9,736 bases of DNA from Bacteroidales bacterium (lineage in GTDB: Bacteria; Bacteroidota; Bacteroidia; Bacteroidales; VadinHA17), in NCBI GenBank assembly GCA_003155705.1, contig PMEC01000211.1, positions 15,211-24,946 of the forward strand, written 5' to 3'. The position numbers were made by a program, and so were the translations under genes. The notes beneath the pieces are model-generated. The model saw only the letters and a program-made list of their open reading frames with translations. It had not been told where the DNA came from and made no database searches. Of this stretch, positions 6,240 to 9,736 are shown piece by piece; positions within the stretch are counted from its first letter, which is position 1, and each line of letters begins with the position of its first letter.

Positions 6240-7490
6240 ATGATAGATTTTAAAAAATACAACCTTGATAATGGATTAAGGATCCTTATTCATGAGGATT
6301 GTTCAACTCCTCTTGTTGCAATGAATATTATTTATGATGTAGGTTCAAGGGATGAAGATCCGGAGATGACTGGGATGGCTCATCTTTTTGAACATCTGAT
6401 GTTTGGAGGATCACAAAACATACCTGATTTTGATACTCCGCTTCAGATGGCCGGAGCCGATAATAACGCATTTACAAATAATGATATTACCAACTATTAT
6501 CTTACAATTCCTGCCAATAATTTACAAATAGGCTTCTGGCTGGAATCTGACAGGATGCTCGGTCTTAGTTTCTCCGAAGAGGTTCTTGAAATTCAGAAAA
6601 AGATAGTAATTGAAGAATATAAGCAAAGGTACCTTAACCAGCCTTATGGAGATATAATGTTGTTGCTTCGCCCTCTGGTATATAAAGTTCATCCGTATCT
6701 GTGGGCTGCAATAGGGAAAGACATTTCTCATATTGAGAAAGTTACAATGACCGATGTAAAGGATTTTTTCTTTTCACACTATGCTCCTAATAATGCAATT
6801 CTATCTGTTGCCGGCAATATTAAGAATCATGAAGATGTTATTAGTCTTGCAAAAAAATGGTTCGGTCCAATAAGCAGGCGCGAAATAGCCGTTCGAAAAT
6901 TGGCAATGGAACCTGTGCAGAAAGAGGAAAGAATAACAGAGGTCGAAAAAGATGTACCATCAGACGTTCTGGTTAAAGCCTGGCATATTTGCAGAAGAAC
7001 AGAAAAGGATTTTTATACCATGGACCTTCTTACTGACATACTTGCAGGAGGTGAATCAGGCAGACTCTATTCTTCATTGGTCAGAGATAAGAAATTGTTC
7101 AGTGATATCAATGCCTACCTTGCAGGAGAACTTGATCCGGGGCTACTTATTATTAATGGCAAATTGATGGATGGTATTAGTTTCCAGGCTGCAGAAGAGG
7201 CTGTTAAAGAGGTCATTGAAGACTTAAAAAAAATTGCTGTGCCGGATCCGGAGATAGAAAAAGTCAAAAACAAGTTTGAATCATCAATGGTCTTTTCAAA
7301 TACAAATGTTCTGAACAAAGCGATGAATCTTTGTTTCTATGAACTCCTTGGAGATGCAAATGAAGTCAACCAGGAAGTGGAGCTTTATAACAGAGTCAAT
7401 CCTGAAATGGTAATGATAGCGGCCAAAAAATATCTGCAACCAGACAATTGCAGTTCTCTTCATTATAAATCGAAGAAATCGGTAAAATAA
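6240..7490 (+). CDS. M16B zinc peptidase, catalytic subunit
   Basis: Predicted zinc metallopeptidase of the insulinase/pitrilysin/processing-peptidase family, degrading peptides inside a clam-shaped dimer. The 416 residues fit one half-clam: an N-terminal domain (about 1-205) and a C-terminal domain (about 206-416). The inverted zinc motif is HLFEH (His48, Glu51 as general base, His52), and the third ligand is most likely Glu126 in VIEEYKQR, 74 residues on. In the C-terminal domain the Arg of the substrate-binding Arg/Tyr pair is present (Arg282) but the Tyr position reads Asp289, so a partner must supply that function. There is no signal peptide, and an in-frame TAA directly before the ATG rules out an upstream extension, so the enzyme is cytoplasmic as encoded. 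It is the first gene of a coupled operon; the partner begins one base after its stop. Confidence 0.92.
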   Translation: MIDFKKYNLDNGLRILIHEDCSTPLVAMNIIYDVGSRDEDPEMTGMAHLFEHLMFGGSQNIPDFDTPLQMAGADNNAFTNNDITNYYLTIPANNLQIGFWLESDRMLGLSFSEEVLEIQKKIVIEEYKQRYLNQPYGDIMLLLRPLVYKVHPYLWAAIGKDISHIEKVTMTDVKDFFFSHYAPNNAILSVAGNIKNHEDVISLAKKWFGPISRREIAVRKLAMEPVQKEERITEVEKDVPSDVLVKAWHICRRTEKDFYTMDLLTDILAGGESGRLYSSLVRDKKLFSDINAYLAGELDPGLLIINGKLMDGISFQAAEEAVKEVIEDLKKIAVPDPEIEKVKNKFESSMVFSNTNVLNKAMNLCFYELLGDANEVNQEVELYNRVNPEMVMIAAKKYLQPDNCSSLHYKSKKSVK

Positions 7491-7491
7491 G

Positions 7492-8772
7492 ATGAATCTT
7501 AAAAGGAAAGTACAACCTGAAATCCGGCCCGTGGTATTAAAAAGTATCCCTGACACAGAACTATTCCGGCTGAAAAATGGTGTGCCACTTTATCTTATTG
7601 AGGCGGGGTCAGAAGAACTAATGAGAGCTGAGTTCATCTTCAATGCGGGTCAGATAAAAGAGAATTTTCCACTTGTGGCATCTACAACAAATGCAATGCT
7701 TCTTGAGGGTTCATTAAATTATACGGCAAAAGAAATTAATAATGCTTTTGATTTTTATGGCGCATTCATTCATCAATTTGCCCAGAAAGATTCTTCGGGT
7801 ATCACTGTTTTCTGCCTTAATAAACATCTGGAAAAAATACTGGAACTTTGCTGCGAGATCTTATTCAGACCTATCTTCCCTGAGGATGAACTGAATAATC
7901 TTCAGAAGAAGAGGTTACAGTCTTATCTGATGAATAAGCAAAAAGTTCAGAACCTTGCATCAGACAAATTATTTGAATCAGTCTTTGGGTATTCTCATCC
8001 ATACGGGAAACAAGTGTTAGCGGCTGATTTTAAAAATGTTACAACTGATAAACTGGTGAACTTCCATACTGCCCATTATACAAATGGAGAATTGTCCATT
8101 ATTGTTTCGGGTCGGATTCATAACGAGACAAAAGCAATGTTTGAACATTATTTTGGAGAACATGACTTTAAATCCGGAATACCGGATAAGATAGATATTC
8201 CGATAAACGGAAGTAAAAACAAGAAAGAATTCATCGAAAAGAAAGATGCACTTCAGGCTGCAATCAGGATAGGATCTGCGACAATAAACAAAAGACATCA
8301 TGATTATCCCGGTTTATTAATCCTGGATACAATCCTCGGTGGTTATTTCGGATCAAGACTGATGAAAAATATTAGAGAAGAAAAAGGATATACGTATGGT
8401 ATTAATTCATCTGTAATGTCTTTGAATCAATCCGGATATAAGGTTATTGCTACCGAGGTCGGAAAGAAACATGCCGGCGAAACCCTTGATGAGATATATA
8501 AAGAAATCAGACTCCTTCAAACCAGACCTGTTGAATTAAGAGAGATGGATGTTGTAAGGAGCTATATGGCTGGGGAAATGTTACGGATGTTCGACGGGCC
8601 ATTTGCTCTGGCTGAAAGTTTCAGAGCTGTCTGGGAATTTGGTCTTGACAATAAATATTATTATAATCTTGCTGATAAAATTAAAACCATCCAGCCTGAT
8701 GAAATAATCGGCCTTGCAAAAACGTATTATAATATTGATGATCTGTACGAAATAATTGCAGGATCAGCATGA
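7492..8772 (+). CDS. M16B peptidase-like protein, non-catalytic partner subunit
   Basis: Second half of the M16B heterodimer. The 426 residues have the same two-domain layout, but the zinc motif is lost: the segment aligned to HLFEH reads STTNA (about residues 64-68). The C-terminal domain keeps the family segment GSRLMKNIREEKGYTYG with Arg295 and Tyr302, the Arg/Tyr pair that holds substrate in M16B enzymes. This is the reverse of the upstream subunit, as known for heterodimeric mitochondrial processing peptidase and some bacterial M16B pairs. The ATG follows the upstream stop after a single base, which implies translational coupling and balanced production of the two subunits. No signal peptide is present. 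The stop TGA overlaps the next gene's ATG. A proteolysis-independent role is possible but less likely given the complementary residues. Confidence 0.9.
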   Translation: MNLKRKVQPEIRPVVLKSIPDTELFRLKNGVPLYLIEAGSEELMRAEFIFNAGQIKENFPLVASTTNAMLLEGSLNYTAKEINNAFDFYGAFIHQFAQKDSSGITVFCLNKHLEKILELCCEILFRPIFPEDELNNLQKKRLQSYLMNKQKVQNLASDKLFESVFGYSHPYGKQVLAADFKNVTTDKLVNFHTAHYTNGELSIIVSGRIHNETKAMFEHYFGEHDFKSGIPDKIDIPINGSKNKKEFIEKKDALQAAIRIGSATINKRHHDYPGLLILDTILGGYFGSRLMKNIREEKGYTYGINSSVMSLNQSGYKVIATEVGKKHAGETLDEIYKEIRLLQTRPVELREMDVVRSYMAGEMLRMFDGPFALAESFRAVWEFGLDNKYYYNLADKIKTIQPDEIIGLAKTYYNIDDLYEIIAGSA

Positions 8773-9736
8773 AAAGAAATTTCTTATTTTTTGGATTTAT
8801 ATTAATATATTTATGTCCTGATACCATTAATGCTCAGGCAGATAGCATTCGGAATATACACCCTGTTCTTACCCTTATCTCAGTTCAGCCTGAAACCGGT
8901 TTTACAGAAATGACCTGGGCATATATCCCTTCCTCATATGTTGCAGGATTTCGGATGCTTTACTATATTAATGATGCCGGATTCCCGTTTAAAACATTGT
9001 GGAATCCTGCTATTTTAAGTTACATTGATTCCTCGAGGATTCCTTTATCCAGGAGTGTATCATATCAGATTGAGGCAATAGATAATGCAGCCAATCCGAG
9101 CCAGCTTTCGAATATTCTGAACACGATATTTTCAGAAGTATCTATTGACTCATGCAATAAAAGAATTCTTATAAAATGGAATAGTTATTCATCTTCACCC
9201 AAAAAGGTCACAGGCTATTCAATACTTTATTCTGTTAACGGAGGTAGCTTCTCAGAAGCAGGAAGTGTTACTCCTGATAAAAACAGCTACAATTTAAATG
9301 ATTTTGCCACTAATGCTGTATACTGTTTTATAATCAGGGCAAACCTGGAAGATGGAACATTCTCCACATCGAACAAAGCCTGTCTTACCACAAAGATGCA
9401 GAGACCTCCCGGATGGATTAATGCAGATTATGCGACAGTTGATAATAACAATAATATCGCTCTCTCCTTTTCTGCTGATCCTCTTTCAGAGATTAACAGT
9501 TTCCGGCTTGAAAGAATAACTGAAACTGAAAACGATTTCAGCATAATCACGCAAATTCAATCTTCAAGCCGCCTTTTAAGGTACACTGATAATAAAGCTG
9601 ATCCATTTAAAAAAAACTATTACAGGCTTCAGGCAATAAATAATTGTGGAAATCCTATTGTCACATCCAATCTGGCATGTAACATAGTCCCAAAGCTTGA
9701 AAAGAACGGTAATATAATCAACCTGACATGGAATGC
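8769..9736 (+). CDS. Secreted protein with fibronectin-III-like repeats (5' part)
   Basis: The frame opens at the ATG overlapping the upstream TGA (ATGA) and stays open to the window edge, giving 322 codons of an incomplete protein. The N-terminus is a signal peptide: MKR, a hydrophobic core at about 5-16, and a likely cleavage after INA at residue 22. The rest shows three consecutive units of about 90-95 residues, each with an early Trp/Phe strand (MTWAYI, IKWNSY, LSFSAD), a Tyr/Phe-rich strand (FRMLYYI, YSILYSV, FRLERI) and a late Y-x-I/L-x-A strand (YQIEAIDN, CFIIRANL, YRLQAINN), which is a fibronectin-III-like pattern; a fourth unit begins at INLTWNA. In Bacteroidota such proteins often end in a gliding-motility-associated type IX secretion domain, but that end lies outside the window. 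Function is unknown; it is co-transcribed with the M16 pair. Confidence 0.85.
   Translation, partial: MKRNFLFFGFILIYLCPDTINAQADSIRNIHPVLTLISVQPETGFTEMTWAYIPSSYVAGFRMLYYINDAGFPFKTLWNPAILSYIDSSRIPLSRSVSYQIEAIDNAANPSQLSNILNTIFSEVSIDSCNKRILIKWNSYSSSPKKVTGYSILYSVNGGSFSEAGSVTPDKNSYNLNDFATNAVYCFIIRANLEDGTFSTSNKACLTTKMQRPPGWINADYATVDNNNNIALSFSADPLSEINSFRLERITETENDFSIITQIQSSSRLLRYTDNKADPFKKNYYRLQAINNCGNPIVTSNLACNIVPKLEKNGNIINLTWN

Noticed and set aside
7115..7556. Minus-strand open frames opposite the M16 genes
   Set aside because: They are antisense to conserved M16 domains and overlap one another; typical shadow frames.
8017..8301. Minus-strand 94-codon open frame opposite the second M16 gene
   Set aside because: It is antisense to the conserved M16 fold, is Cys/Phe-rich and has no family resemblance.

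Overview
The window looks like chromosomal DNA of a member of the Bacteroidota, probably a Bacteroidales-like or environmental relative. The DNA is AT-rich and the starts lack Shine-Dalgarno sequences. Several genes are preceded by the Bacteroidota-type -7 element TAnnTTTG. The TonB, CLC channel and single-domain receiver proteins resemble versions typical of that phylum. No rRNA, tRNA, CRISPR array, insertion sequence or phage gene is visible.

Layout from left to right. (1) Positions 18-1129, minus strand: a two-gene operon encoding an ExbB/TolQ-type proton channel and its ExbD/TolR partner, with a 4-base stop/start overlap. (2) Positions 1130-1547: a 418-base intergenic region with a putative exbB promoter, a 10-base palindrome and a GC-rich stem-loop. 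(3) Positions 1548-2447, plus strand: a TonB/TolA-like energy transducer starting at TTG, divergent from exbB-exbD. (4) Positions 2481-2870, minus strand: an orphan single-domain response regulator, convergent with tonB. (5) Positions 2991-4271, minus strand: glyA, serine hydroxymethyltransferase. (6) Positions 4351-6123, minus strand: a CLC-family chloride transporter or channel with two CBS domains. (7) Positions 6240 to the right edge, plus strand: two M16B peptidase-like subunits and the start of a secreted protein with fibronectin-III-like repeats. These three genes are tightly coupled, with a 1-base gap and then an ATGA overlap.

How the genes work together. ExbB, ExbD and the TonB-like protein should form one inner-membrane motor that uses proton motive force to energise outer-membrane transport or envelope integrity. 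The two M16 genes encode complementary halves of a peptidase: the first keeps the zinc site and has lost the Arg/Tyr substrate-binding pair, and the second is the reverse. GlyA (one-carbon metabolism), the CLC protein (ion transport) and the receiver protein have no evident functional link with these systems or each other.

Most of the window is ordinary housekeeping and envelope content. I see no convincing new system. The points most worth a second look are the split M16 active site coupled to an exported protein, three identical TATATTTG boxes in front of three minus-strand genes (one predicting a nearly leaderless clc mRNA), an unexplained GC-rich stem-loop between exbB and tonB, and a receiver domain with an altered phosphorylation loop.
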